DNA of 14,562 nt, from contig JAFRNO010000243.1 of assembly GCA_017430155.1 (NCBI GenBank), positions 1-14,562 on the forward strand. The letters run 5' to 3'. The position numbers were made by a program, and so were the translations under genes. Under the pieces are notes generated by a model. The model was not told the origin of the DNA. It saw only the letters and a program-made list of their open reading frames with translations, and made no database searches. Below are positions 5,531 through 12,320 of the stretch, in pieces (within the stretch, counting starts at the first letter, position 1; every line of letters starts with the position of its first letter). The stretch is from Kiritimatiellia bacterium. Its GTDB lineage: Bacteria; Verrucomicrobiota; Kiritimatiellia; RFP12; UBA1067.

Positions 5531-6612
5531 ACGACCCTGTCGTCGAATGGCAGCACGCGCGTGCCGATCGTCGGGGGTGTGTCATGTCCCTTCCCGCACA
5601 CGACGACGGTGTCACCGGGTGCGGCGCGCGCAAGGGCGAGGTGAATGGCCGCGCGGCGGTCGGGTTCCACGCTCACGTCGGCGTCGGCGGGGATGCCGGC
5701 GACGATTTCGGCGATGATGTCCTCGGGACGCTCGCTGCGGGGGTTGTCGCTCGTCACCACGAGGTGGTCCGCGTACCGCGCGGCCGCGGCGCCCATGAGC
5801 GGACGCTTCGCGCGGTCGCGGTCTCCACCCGCCCCGAACACGGCCCACACCCGCCCCTTCGTGAAGGCGCGGACGGTGGAAAGGACGTTTGCGAGCGCGT
5901 CGTCGGTGTGCGCGAAGTCCACGAACACTTCGGCGGCGCTGCGCGTCTTCACGCGCTCGAGGCGTCCCCACCGCGGCGTGAGCGCGGGCACGGCGGCGCG
6001 GATCGACTCCTCGGATACGCCCGCCGCGCGCGCGAGCGCGGCGGCCACGAGCACGTTCTGGACGTTGTAGCGTCCCGCGAGCGGACTTCGCCGGGATACG
6101 AAATCGGCGAAGTCCGCATCGCGCGGGACGGTAAATCCACATGTGACAAGACGCAGGGGGAGCGCGGCCAGTTCGTCCGCAAGGCGCCGGCCCCAGTCGC
6201 CGTCCACGCACACCACGGCGGGGGCGGCGGGGTTTTCGTCCGCCAGGCGTTCGAAGAACAGGCGCTTCGCGGCGAAGTAGGCCTCCATCGTCTTGTGGTA
6301 GTCGAGGTGGTCCTCGGAGAGGTTCGTGAACGCGCCGCCCGCGAAGCGCGTGCCGGCGGTGCGGTTCTGGTGGATGGCGTGGCTCGACACCTCCATCACG
6401 CAGTTCGCGAGCCCGTTCGCCTCCATCTCCGCGAATATCTCCATGAGCACCTTGTTCGGCGGCGTGGTGTAGCCGGTGGAGAACTTCCGCGAGCCCGTGT
6501 CCACCTCCACCGTCGTGACGTGCCCCACGCGCCCGAGGGGTTTGAGGAACTCGGCCAGCACCCACGTGGTGGTGGTCTTGCCGTTGGTGCCCGTGATGCC
6601 GTACACGTTCAT
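5515..6612 (-). CDS. murE: MurE-like UDP-MurNAc-tripeptide (meso-DAP) ligase lacking domain 1
   Basis: Expected role: ATP-dependent addition of meso-diaminopimelate to UDP-MurNAc-L-Ala-D-Glu in peptidoglycan synthesis. The Mur ligase P-loop GITGTNGKTTT begins at residue 5. The carbamylated Lys is Lys116 in AYFAAKRLFF. GAGGDRDRAKRPLM, the DAP-type DNPR motif (289-292) and GKGH (340-343) follow. The protein has only 365 residues against about 490 for typical MurE, because the entire N-terminal UDP-binding domain (about 100 residues) is missing. The central part after residue 155 is also shorter than in E. coli. The usual GKGHE reads GKGHD. The ATG overlaps the ftsI stop as ATGA, so the short start looks natural, and the frame upstream is only a GC-rich shadow of ftsI. 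Family certain; full enzymatic equivalence to MurE uncertain. Confidence 0.85.
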   Translation of the reverse strand: MNVYGITGTNGKTTTTWVLAEFLKPLGRVGHVTTVEVDTGSRKFSTGYTTPPNKVLMEIFAEMEANGLANCVMEVSSHAIHQNRTAGTRFAGGAFTNLSEDHLDYHKTMEAYFAAKRLFFERLADENPAAPAVVCVDGDWGRRLADELAALPLRLVTCGFTVPRDADFADFVSRRSPLAGRYNVQNVLVAAALARAAGVSEESIRAAVPALTPRWGRLERVKTRSAAEVFVDFAHTDDALANVLSTVRAFTKGRVWAVFGAGGDRDRAKRPLMGAAAARYADHLVVTSDNPRSERPEDIIAEIVAGIPADADVSVEPDRRAAIHLALARAAPGDTVVVCGKGHDTPPTIGTRVLPFDDRVVCAEF

Positions 6613-8432
6613 ACGTCGTCGTCCTCCGGCACCTCGTCCGGCACGTCCGGCTCCACGGCGAGGTACCGCAGGACGAACGTGGCGATGGTGCTGAACGTGG
6701 GGCCGGCGCAGACGCCGCCCTGGTGGTTGAAGATCGGGACTCCCCGCGCCTCGGACGTGTCGCGCCGGCGGCAGGTGAAGGGCTTGTGGTAGGTGACGAG
6801 GATCACGACGCGGGGCTGCGAGGCGGGCACGATGCCGATGAACGAGGCGTTGAACTGGTCGTCGTAGTAGCCGCCGCCCGGACGCGCGATCTGGGCGGTG
6901 CCCGTCTTGCCCGCCACGGTGTAGCCGGCCACGGCCGCCCGGCGCGCCGTGCCGCCCTTCTTCGCCACGCCGAGCATCATCTCGCGCACCGTCCGCGCCG
7001 TTTCGGGCCGGATGGGATGCCCGAGCACCTGACGCTCGTGCTCGTAGACGACGGCCGACAGGTCGGTGGGGGGCTTGTCGTGCTCCATGATGCGCTCGAC
7101 GATGTAGGGCCGCAGCAGCTCGCCGTCGTTCGCGATGCACGCGTAGGCCGCGGCCAGCTGGATCGCCGTCACCGACACGCCCTGTCCGATGGGCGCGCGC
7201 GACTGCTTGAGTTTGTCCCATTTCTGCCACGGCGGCAGCAGGCCCTTCTCCTCGCCGGGCAGTTCGATGCCCGTCTTCTCGCCGAAGCCGAAAGCCGTCA
7301 TGTACGACCGCAGGCGCCGCGGGCCGAGGTCGTATCCGAGCTTTCCGTAGATGACGTTGCAGGAGTGGACGAGCGCGTCGCGCACGGTCATGAAGTCGTC
7401 CATCTTGTGCGAGTCGGTGGGCAGCCGGTAGTAGCGGGGATCCGACCGGTCCGTGCTCATGACCGAATCCGGCCCCACCATCCCCTCGTTGAGGGCCGCG
7501 CAGGCGGTGATCGTCTTCATCACGCTGCCGGGGTCGTAGACCTGCGCGACGGCGTAGTTCTTGCGCAGCGCGCCCGTGGAGGCGGTGAAATTCCCGGGGT
7601 CGTAGTCGGGCACAGACGCCATCGCGAGCACGGCCGCCGTCTTCACGTCGAGGACGATCGCCCAGACGCGCTCGGCCTGGTGGCGAAGACGTCCTTCGAG
7701 GAGTATCCGCTCGACTTCGTGCTGGATGTTGTGGTCGACCGTGAGGTACACGTCGTTTCCGGGGCGCGGCTCCGCCGTGGACTCGCGCAGGTTGCGGAGC
7801 TCGCGGCCGTGCGCGTCCTTCCGCCCCTTCACGCGCCCGGGCGCCCCCCTCAGGTAACGTTCGTACACCTGCTCGATGCCGGCGGCGCCGACGGCGTTCG
7901 TGACGTCGCGGCTCACGAACCCGACGACCTGCGACAGGTTCCGTCCCTGCGGATACACGCGCACGATCTTCTCCGACACGCTGAGCTCGCGGATCTTCGA
8001 CAGCCGCGCGTGTACAGTCTCGTCTTCGTTGGTCGTCAGGAACACGTACCGCCGTTTGCGGCGCGCGTATTCCGCGTAGGCGTCCATCACCTTGAGCTGC
8101 GGCAGGTTCAGCGACTCGGCGAGGTTGGTGATGTTCGCCCACCGGACAGCCGGGTCGATCGGGCGGGTCGGGTGGACGGGATCCTCGTTCGCGACCTTGG
8201 GGTCGACCGCGTACTCCCACACGGTCTTCGAGCGCGCATACGGCACGCCCGTCGAGGAGTAGATGCTCCCGCGCACGGCGACGGTGTTCCGGACGAGCGT
8301 GTAGGTCGGTTCCTTCTCGATCTGGACGTGCCCGAGATGCAGCAAGGTCAGGCGCACGGCCAGACCGACAAGGCAGATGCCGAGAACGCCGACCGGGAGC
8401 CAAAAACGAAAGTTTTCACCACGCAACGCCAT
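6609..8432 (-). CDS. ftsI: Class B penicillin-binding protein, septal transpeptidase FtsI-like
   Basis: A D,D-transpeptidase cross-linking septal peptidoglycan, acting on the outer face of the inner membrane with FtsW and FtsL. It has 607 residues: cytoplasmic start, one TM helix (about 10-32), then the pedestal domain beginning RGSIYSSTGVPYARS. The transpeptidase domain carries all three active-site motifs: Ser303-Val-Met-Lys306 in YDPGSVMKT, Ser357-Cys-Asn359, and Lys509-Thr-Gly511 in AGKTGTAQ. No PASTA domain is present; the C-terminus ends in an acidic tail. It lies 14 nt after ftsL and overlaps murE by 4 nt, the classic dcw order. The ATG lacks a strong Shine-Dalgarno, so translation may rely on coupling from ftsL. 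The dcw position favours FtsI over an elongation PBP2. Confidence 0.93.
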   Translation of the reverse strand: MALRGENFRFWLPVGVLGICLVGLAVRLTLLHLGHVQIEKEPTYTLVRNTVAVRGSIYSSTGVPYARSKTVWEYAVDPKVANEDPVHPTRPIDPAVRWANITNLAESLNLPQLKVMDAYAEYARRKRRYVFLTTNEDETVHARLSKIRELSVSEKIVRVYPQGRNLSQVVGFVSRDVTNAVGAAGIEQVYERYLRGAPGRVKGRKDAHGRELRNLRESTAEPRPGNDVYLTVDHNIQHEVERILLEGRLRHQAERVWAIVLDVKTAAVLAMASVPDYDPGNFTASTGALRKNYAVAQVYDPGSVMKTITACAALNEGMVGPDSVMSTDRSDPRYYRLPTDSHKMDDFMTVRDALVHSCNVIYGKLGYDLGPRRLRSYMTAFGFGEKTGIELPGEEKGLLPPWQKWDKLKQSRAPIGQGVSVTAIQLAAAYACIANDGELLRPYIVERIMEHDKPPTDLSAVVYEHERQVLGHPIRPETARTVREMMLGVAKKGGTARRAAVAGYTVAGKTGTAQIARPGGGYYDDQFNASFIGIVPASQPRVVILVTYHKPFTCRRRDTSEARGVPIFNHQGGVCAGPTFSTIATFVLRYLAVEPDVPDEVPEDDDV

Positions 8433-8446
8433 TCATGCGACCGTCG

Positions 8447-8884
8447 TTAGCGGATTTTCCCGCGTGACGTCCTCTTCCGCGGCTGCGCCTCGGGGGTGAT
8501 CTGGGCCATGTTGGCCGTAGCCAGACGCTCGCGGGCGCGGGCGACGGCGATCTGGCCCGGAAGCGGGCGGCCCGCCGCGTTCATGCGCACCTGCTGGTCC
8601 GCGCGCGGGAGGTTCATTTCCAGGCCGAAGCGCGTGAGCTTCTCCGGCAGGCGGTCCACCGCCATCATCTCGGTCCAGCGGGCCGCCACGCGTTCGCATT
8701 CCTTCGACAGCTGCTTGTAGTCCTTTTCGGCCGCTTCCAGTTCCTGCGCGATCGACGTACACCGCATGCCCAACACGCAGTAGAACATCACCATGGCGAA
8801 CCCCGTCACCAGCAACGCGACGACCCCCGCCGTGTTGACCGTAAAACGGGAATGCTTGTTCACCTTCCTGTTTCTTCTCCTCAT
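8447..8884 (-). CDS. ftsL: FtsL-like bitopic cell-division protein
   Basis: The 145-residue protein has a strongly basic N-terminus (MRRRNRKVNK), a single TM helix at about 18-40 and an extracytoplasmic coiled coil at about 43-75 (SIAQELEAAEKDYKQLSKECERV). A basic, low-complexity tail follows. This architecture and its place between rsmH and ftsI are those of FtsL, which links FtsI/FtsW to FtsB and FtsQ. FtsL diverges too much for sequence identity to decide, so the call rests on topology and synteny. The start is the ATG at 8884, overlapping the rsmH stop as ATGA with AAAGGA 8 nt upstream. A longer in-frame opening upstream is a shadow of rsmH. The tail of about 50 residues after the coiled coil makes it longer than E. 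coli FtsL (121). Confidence 0.8.
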   Translation of the reverse strand: MRRRNRKVNKHSRFTVNTAGVVALLVTGFAMVMFYCVLGMRCTSIAQELEAAEKDYKQLSKECERVAARWTEMMAVDRLPEKLTRFGLEMNLPRADQQVRMNAAGRPLPGQIAVARARERLATANMAQITPEAQPRKRTSRGKIR

Positions 8885-9807
8885 GCCGCCATCCTTTCTA
8901 CTGTTCGCAGTTTCGCGCTGCGTGCCCTGGGGTTGACAATTGTCTCCTGTTCCGACGCGACCACCGCGTGGCGCGTGACCGGGCGGACCCGCGGGAGCTC
9001 TCCCTCCCACCGCTCCCCGCCTTGCTGGAGCGAAACCATGTGCCCGGCGTGTGCGGCGAAGAACCGCTTCACGATCCGGTCCGTCAGGCTCTCGAACGTG
9101 ATCACCGCGAACCGGCCGCCAACCTTCAGGAGACCGAGGCCACCGTCCAAGGCCCGCTCCAGTTCGCCGATCTCGTCGTTCACGGCCATGCGCAGCGCCT
9201 GGAACGTGCGCGTGGCCGGATGGTGCGGCCCGCGCCGCCCCACCGTTCTCTCCACCAGCTCCGCGAGCTGGCCCGTGGTCTCTATGGGACGCAGCGCACG
9301 CGCCTGCACGAGCGCGCGCGCGATGCGGCGCGCGTTCGGCTCTTCGCCGAGCGTCCGCAGGATCTCCACGAGTTCCGACTCCGTCCGCGTCGCCACCAGC
9401 GTCGCCGCCGTCACGCCCCGCGACCGATCCATCCGCATGTCAAGAGGCCCGTCCGCCCGGAAGCTGAACCCGCGCTCGGCTTCATCCAGTTGAGGACTCG
9501 ACACGCCCAAATCAAGCAGAATCCCATCGACTTCTCCTATTCCTTTTCCCCGGACGATCTCCGCAATCGAACCATGGCAGCCGTGGACCAGAACGACCTT
9601 CGCGCCGGACACCCCGTCCAGGCGCGCGGCACTCTCCGCAAGCGCCTGCTCGTCGCGGTCGACGCCCACCAGGGTCGTGCCCGCACCGCCGCACAGGAGA
9701 ATCTCCCGCGCGTGGCCGGCACGCCCCAGTGTTCCATCTACGTACACGCCACCCTGACGGACCGCCAGCGAATCAACCGCCTCCCTGAGAAGAACTGGAA
9801 TATGCAT
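8881..9807 (-). CDS. rsmH: 16S rRNA (cytosine-N4) methyltransferase RsmH (MraW)
   Basis: SAM-dependent enzyme that makes N4-methyl-C1402 in the decoding centre of 16S rRNA. The 308 residues match the family length. Signatures are HIPVLLREAVD at the start, the SAM motif YVDGTLGRAGHA (22-33), LLDLGVSSPQLD (98-109), GFSFRADGPLDMRMD (113-127), RTFQALRMAVN (200-210) and the closing NPRARSAKLR. The usual ISFHSLEDR reads ITFESLTDR (236-244), a departure at a well-conserved loop. The ATG at 9807 has a very good site (GAGGAAGGGG) just upstream, in the 13-nt gap after mraZ. A longer open frame to 9924 is a shadow of mraZ. Confidence 0.95.
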   Translation of the reverse strand: MHIPVLLREAVDSLAVRQGGVYVDGTLGRAGHAREILLCGGAGTTLVGVDRDEQALAESAARLDGVSGAKVVLVHGCHGSIAEIVRGKGIGEVDGILLDLGVSSPQLDEAERGFSFRADGPLDMRMDRSRGVTAATLVATRTESELVEILRTLGEEPNARRIARALVQARALRPIETTGQLAELVERTVGRRGPHHPATRTFQALRMAVNDEIGELERALDGGLGLLKVGGRFAVITFESLTDRIVKRFFAAHAGHMVSLQQGGERWEGELPRVRPVTRHAVVASEQETIVNPRARSAKLRTVERMAA

Positions 9808-9820
9808 ATCCCCTTCCTCC

Positions 9821-10303
9821 TCAGAAACGCAGCCGCCTCCTGGCGGCCCGCAGGTTTTCCGACTTCTCCGCCGAACGATCGGGCGCGTTCTCGGGAGCCC
9901 AGAGACGGGCCATCCGAACAGCACCCCTCATCACGACGGGACCCTTCAGGTTCGCATACTCCAACAGCCTGTCACAGATGCGGATGCGCCCCTGTATGTC
10001 AAACTCGAGCAATTCAGAGTCGTCGCCGATACTTTCGAGTACGTCATTGAGTTCTTCGTTTGTCAGGGCCTCCTCCTGGACGCCCGCCAGACGCGACTCA
10101 AACATCCTTTTCGGGATGAGCAGGAGACAGGGTACCCCTTCCTCCTTCATGACGTAAACATAGTCAGGACCCAAAGCTTGGCGCCACACGCTGGGAATCG
10201 TGAGGCGCTTCTTCGGGTCAAGAGGACGCTCAAAAGAATTCACCAGCGCACCGGCGAATCCCTTCTCCGTCTCTTCGACACTCTGTTTGCCTTCTGTTGA
10301 CAT
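9821..10303 (-). CDS. mraZ: MraZ transcriptional regulator, first gene of dcw operon
   Basis: A 160-residue protein with two AbrB/SpoVT-like halves that assembles into DNA-binding rings. In E. coli it represses its own dcw promoter by binding TGGGN repeats spaced by 5 nt. The first half has FERPLDPKKRLTIPSVWR (24-41), the second FDIQGRIRICDRLLEYANL (101-119) with VVMRGAVRMARLW after it. The DPKKRLTIP and QGRIRI motifs are the conserved DNA-contacting pair. I take the ATG at 10303: an in-frame ATG at 10336 lies between the -35 and -10 boxes and so is upstream of the likely transcript. There is no Shine-Dalgarno, consistent with a near-leaderless mRNA. About 15 extra residues precede the first half and a basic tail of about 20 follows the second. 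Confidence 0.95.
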   Translation of the reverse strand: MSTEGKQSVEETEKGFAGALVNSFERPLDPKKRLTIPSVWRQALGPDYVYVMKEEGVPCLLLIPKRMFESRLAGVQEEALTNEELNDVLESIGDDSELLEFDIQGRIRICDRLLEYANLKGPVVMRGAVRMARLWAPENAPDRSAEKSENLRAARRRLRF

Positions 10304-10313
10304 CGCTGGACAT

Positions 10314-10343
10314 ACTCTACCACTTTTCCCCACCATCCGTCAA
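10314..10343 (-). promoter_or_regulatory. mraZ (dcw operon) promoter
   Basis: The -35 TTGACG (10343-10338), an 18-nt spacer and the extended -10 TGG-TAGAGT (hexamer 10319-10314) read toward mraZ. The predicted start, near 10307, leaves a leader of only about 4 nt before the ATG. A pure A/T tract at 10347-10376, directly upstream of the -35, looks like an UP element, so the promoter should be strong. Confidence 0.7.
10318..10333 (-). promoter_or_regulatory. Two candidate MraZ boxes overlapping the mraZ promoter
   Basis: GTGGGG (10333-10328) and GTGGTA (10323-10318) are exactly 10 nt apart and lie between the -35 and -10 boxes, the second touching the -10. The known MraZ site in E. coli is a tandem TGGGN with 5-nt spacers, the same period. 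Binding here would block RNA polymerase and give autorepression. Confidence 0.5.
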
Positions 10344-10346
10344 TAC

Positions 10347-10490
10347 GAAATTTGATATTTTTAAAAAAAATTTTGAGCGCCTATTTGATGACAACGATAA
10401 AACAAATAAACAATGCGATTACTGTCAAGTAATGCAAGATTTGGCAATATTATGCCTAAACCAAACTACCTGGAGCAAATAGCCTTCGCA
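10347..10490. other. AT-rich intergenic island upstream of mraZ promoter
   Basis: About 145 nt of markedly AT-rich DNA in an otherwise GC-rich window. It holds the UP-like tract (10347-10376) and a palindrome ATTACTGTCAAGTAAT (10418-10433; 6-bp arms, 4-nt spacer) that resembles a regulator site. The minus strand also has TTGACA within that palindrome, but no -10 at a good distance. I find no convincing gene in it. Confidence 0.5.
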
Positions 10491-10512
10491 GGTCAATCCG
10501 CCCGCGCACGCC

Positions 10513-10614
10513 CCCCACCGGGCCCCACCAAGTCCTTCACAAGCCCCCACGAAGCCCCACAAAGCCCTTCAAAAGTCCCCACGGAGCCCCACAGAATGCC
10601 CCACCTGTCCCCAC
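10513..10614 (-). repeat. Ten-unit GTGGGG array, 10/12-nt period, upstream of mraZ
   Basis: On the minus strand the hexamer GTGGGG occurs at 10614, 10604, 10592, 10582, 10560, 10550, 10528 and 10518 (5' positions). Two degenerate units (GAAGGG at 10570, GTGAAG at 10540) fill the gaps. Successive spacings from the left are 10, 12, 10, 10, 10, 12, 10, 12 and 10 nt. The spacer bases are not conserved, so this is a periodic motif array rather than a simple tandem duplication. The orientation is the same as the two boxes in the mraZ promoter. The array starts 8 nt after the stop of the upstream transporter gene. It could bind MraZ in multimeric form, form G-quadruplexes (many GGGG runs on one strand), or be a degenerate minisatellite. 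Confidence 0.75.
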
Positions 10615-10621
10615 GAATCGG

Positions 10622-12310
10622 TCACTTGATTTTTGCGACAATCGCGTGGACGGCAAAATAAACTCCCGTCAAGACAAGCGCGATTGTTCGGAACGTCTGG
10701 GCAGACAACCCGCCGGCAGACACGGCCACGGCCAATCCCGCGAGCAGCGCGAGAACGAGGACCGGCAGAAAGCGGAAAAGACGCAACGACGTGCTGCGAA
10801 CGGGCGCGGCCGCCGATGCGGCGGCGTCTTCGGCCGCAGCGTCCTCTTCCGCGAGCGCGGCGACGCGCGCCTCCACGGCGTTGACATCTTTCCACACGTC
10901 CGGCGGCACCGGCGCACGCGCGCCGAAGAGCGCCGCGAACGCCACGTACGCGACGGCCGCGATCAGGAAGGACGGCAGGAAGAGGAAGAACGGATGCATC
11001 CAGCCGCCGACGAGCGCGGCGATGATGAACGCGCTCGACACGCCCCACGCGCCGAGCGCCGCGGGATTGATCCGCAGGCCGCGGTAGAGACACCAGAACC
11101 GCGTGAAGCCGATGCGCGGGAATATCCAGTGTTCCACGAGGCAGACCGCCCCGACGCTCGAGAGCAGCCACACGACATAGGAGACGAGCTTGTCCACCTG
11201 CATCATCGCGGGGAAACAGGCCGAAACGGCGATGACGGCGCCCACGCCGAACGAGAGCTGGCGCAGCGTCGCCTTCGGGAAAAACGTCGCGAACGAGAGC
11301 GCGGCGCGGTAGATGTTCGGCGTGGCCGTGGTCCAGCCCGCGGCGACGACGGCGAGAAGCCCCGTCCAGCCGAGAATCACGCGCGTGACGGCGCCGGAGT
11401 CGAGCTGCGCGAGGTTGGTCTTGAGGAGGAGCGCCGCCGTGGCGCCCATCACGCCCGCGCACGTCCACGCGAAGAAGTGCCCCACGTACATGCCGTAGAA
11501 GCCCACCCAGCCGTAGCGGGCCTTCTTCGCGAAGCGGAAGATCGCCATGTCGTTGAGTCCGCCGTGGTAGGCGAAGTTGCACATCCAGGCGAACGCCGCA
11601 ACGTGCCAGAAGGAAAGGTGCGGCTGCCCGGCGGGGACCTCTCCCGTGAAGATGTGCGTCTCGAAGAGGCGCAGGAGCGCGGCGGGGGAGTCCACATGCC
11701 CGAACCCCGTCGCGCCGGTGAGCATCGGCAGCGCCACGCACGCGCCGCAGAAGAAGCAGGTGATCATCCACGGCGCGCAGATCGCGGAGAAGCGCGCGAC
11801 GCCGCGGAAGCCGTATGCCGCCACGAACACGGTCACGGCCGCGAGCGCGAGCGTCAGGACCACGCATCCCGCGCTCGTGGGATACCAGTGGAGCTGGATC
11901 GGAAAGCCGCACGCCTCGCGGAGGGACGACGCGGCGATCGCCGTCATCGTGGCCGCGTAGCAGATCGAGGTGAGCCCCCACGCCGCGCTGTACGCCTTCT
12001 GGAACCACGGTCCCGTCGCCTTGCGCAGATAGGCGAAGAGCGAGAGACGCGTGTCCACCGCGATCGGCGCGCACGCGAGCGCGTACATGAGCGTGGCGAG
12101 GAAGTTGCCAACGAGGAGTCCCAGCAGCAGCTCGCCGGCGCGCACGCCCCACGTCACGAGGAGCGCGCCGATCACGAACTCGGTGGCGGCGATGTGCTCG
12201 CCGCCGTAGATGCCGAGGAACGCCCCGAGAGACGAAAGCCGCGCGGTGGGCACCGGACGTTCCTCCGGCGGCACCGCGCGGGCCCGGGCCTCGATTTCGG
12301 CCGAGGTCAT
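10622..12310 (-). CDS. NCS1-like nucleobase:cation symporter family permease
   Basis: An integral membrane protein of 562 residues with about 12 TM segments between residues 28 and 463, in the style of LeuT-fold NCS1 transporters (cytosine/purine/allantoin permeases). The first helices carry LGIYGGEHIAATEF and GNFLATLMYALACAPIAVDTR, close to the NCS1 pattern where the cation and substrate sites lie. Residues about 470-508 are a charged, Ala-rich cytoplasmic linker (VEARVAALAEEDAAAEDAAA), followed by two more TM segments (about 511-533 and 540-560), an unusual C-terminal extension. The ATG at 12310 lies 10 nt after the ilvC stop, so the genes are likely cotranscribed. The substrate cannot be read from sequence. 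Family assignment is moderate; another APC-superfamily branch is the alternative. Confidence 0.65.
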   Translation of the reverse strand: MTSAEIEARARAVPPEERPVPTARLSSLGAFLGIYGGEHIAATEFVIGALLVTWGVRAGELLLGLLVGNFLATLMYALACAPIAVDTRLSLFAYLRKATGPWFQKAYSAAWGLTSICYAATMTAIAASSLREACGFPIQLHWYPTSAGCVVLTLALAAVTVFVAAYGFRGVARFSAICAPWMITCFFCGACVALPMLTGATGFGHVDSPAALLRLFETHIFTGEVPAGQPHLSFWHVAAFAWMCNFAYHGGLNDMAIFRFAKKARYGWVGFYGMYVGHFFAWTCAGVMGATAALLLKTNLAQLDSGAVTRVILGWTGLLAVVAAGWTTATPNIYRAALSFATFFPKATLRQLSFGVGAVIAVSACFPAMMQVDKLVSYVVWLLSSVGAVCLVEHWIFPRIGFTRFWCLYRGLRINPAALGAWGVSSAFIIAALVGGWMHPFFLFLPSFLIAAVAYVAFAALFGARAPVPPDVWKDVNAVEARVAALAEEDAAAEDAAASAAAPVRSTSLRLFRFLPVLVLALLAGLAVAVSAGGLSAQTFRTIALVLTGVYFAVHAIVAKIK

Positions 12311-12320
12311 GCGGAAGTCC

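Noticed and set aside
6613..8403. Upstream extension of the murE frame to a 962-residue protein
   Set aside because: The extension is Arg-rich and lies over ftsI in another frame. No MurE domain 1 motif appears, and the ATG at 6612 has the coupled ATGA arrangement.
10334..10336. Upstream in-frame ATG for mraZ
   Set aside because: It lies between the -35 and -10 elements, so it would be upstream of the predicted transcript start, and MraZ homology begins later.
10297..10482. Small plus-strand open frame of 61 residues across the mraZ start and AT-rich island
   Set aside because: TTG start without ribosome binding site, overlaps the mraZ promoter in antisense, and its protein-like look is explained by AT-rich composition.
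10513..10614. CRISPR array
   Set aside because: The repeat unit is only 6 bp with 4-6 nt spacers; there are no long repeats or unique spacers and no cas genes.
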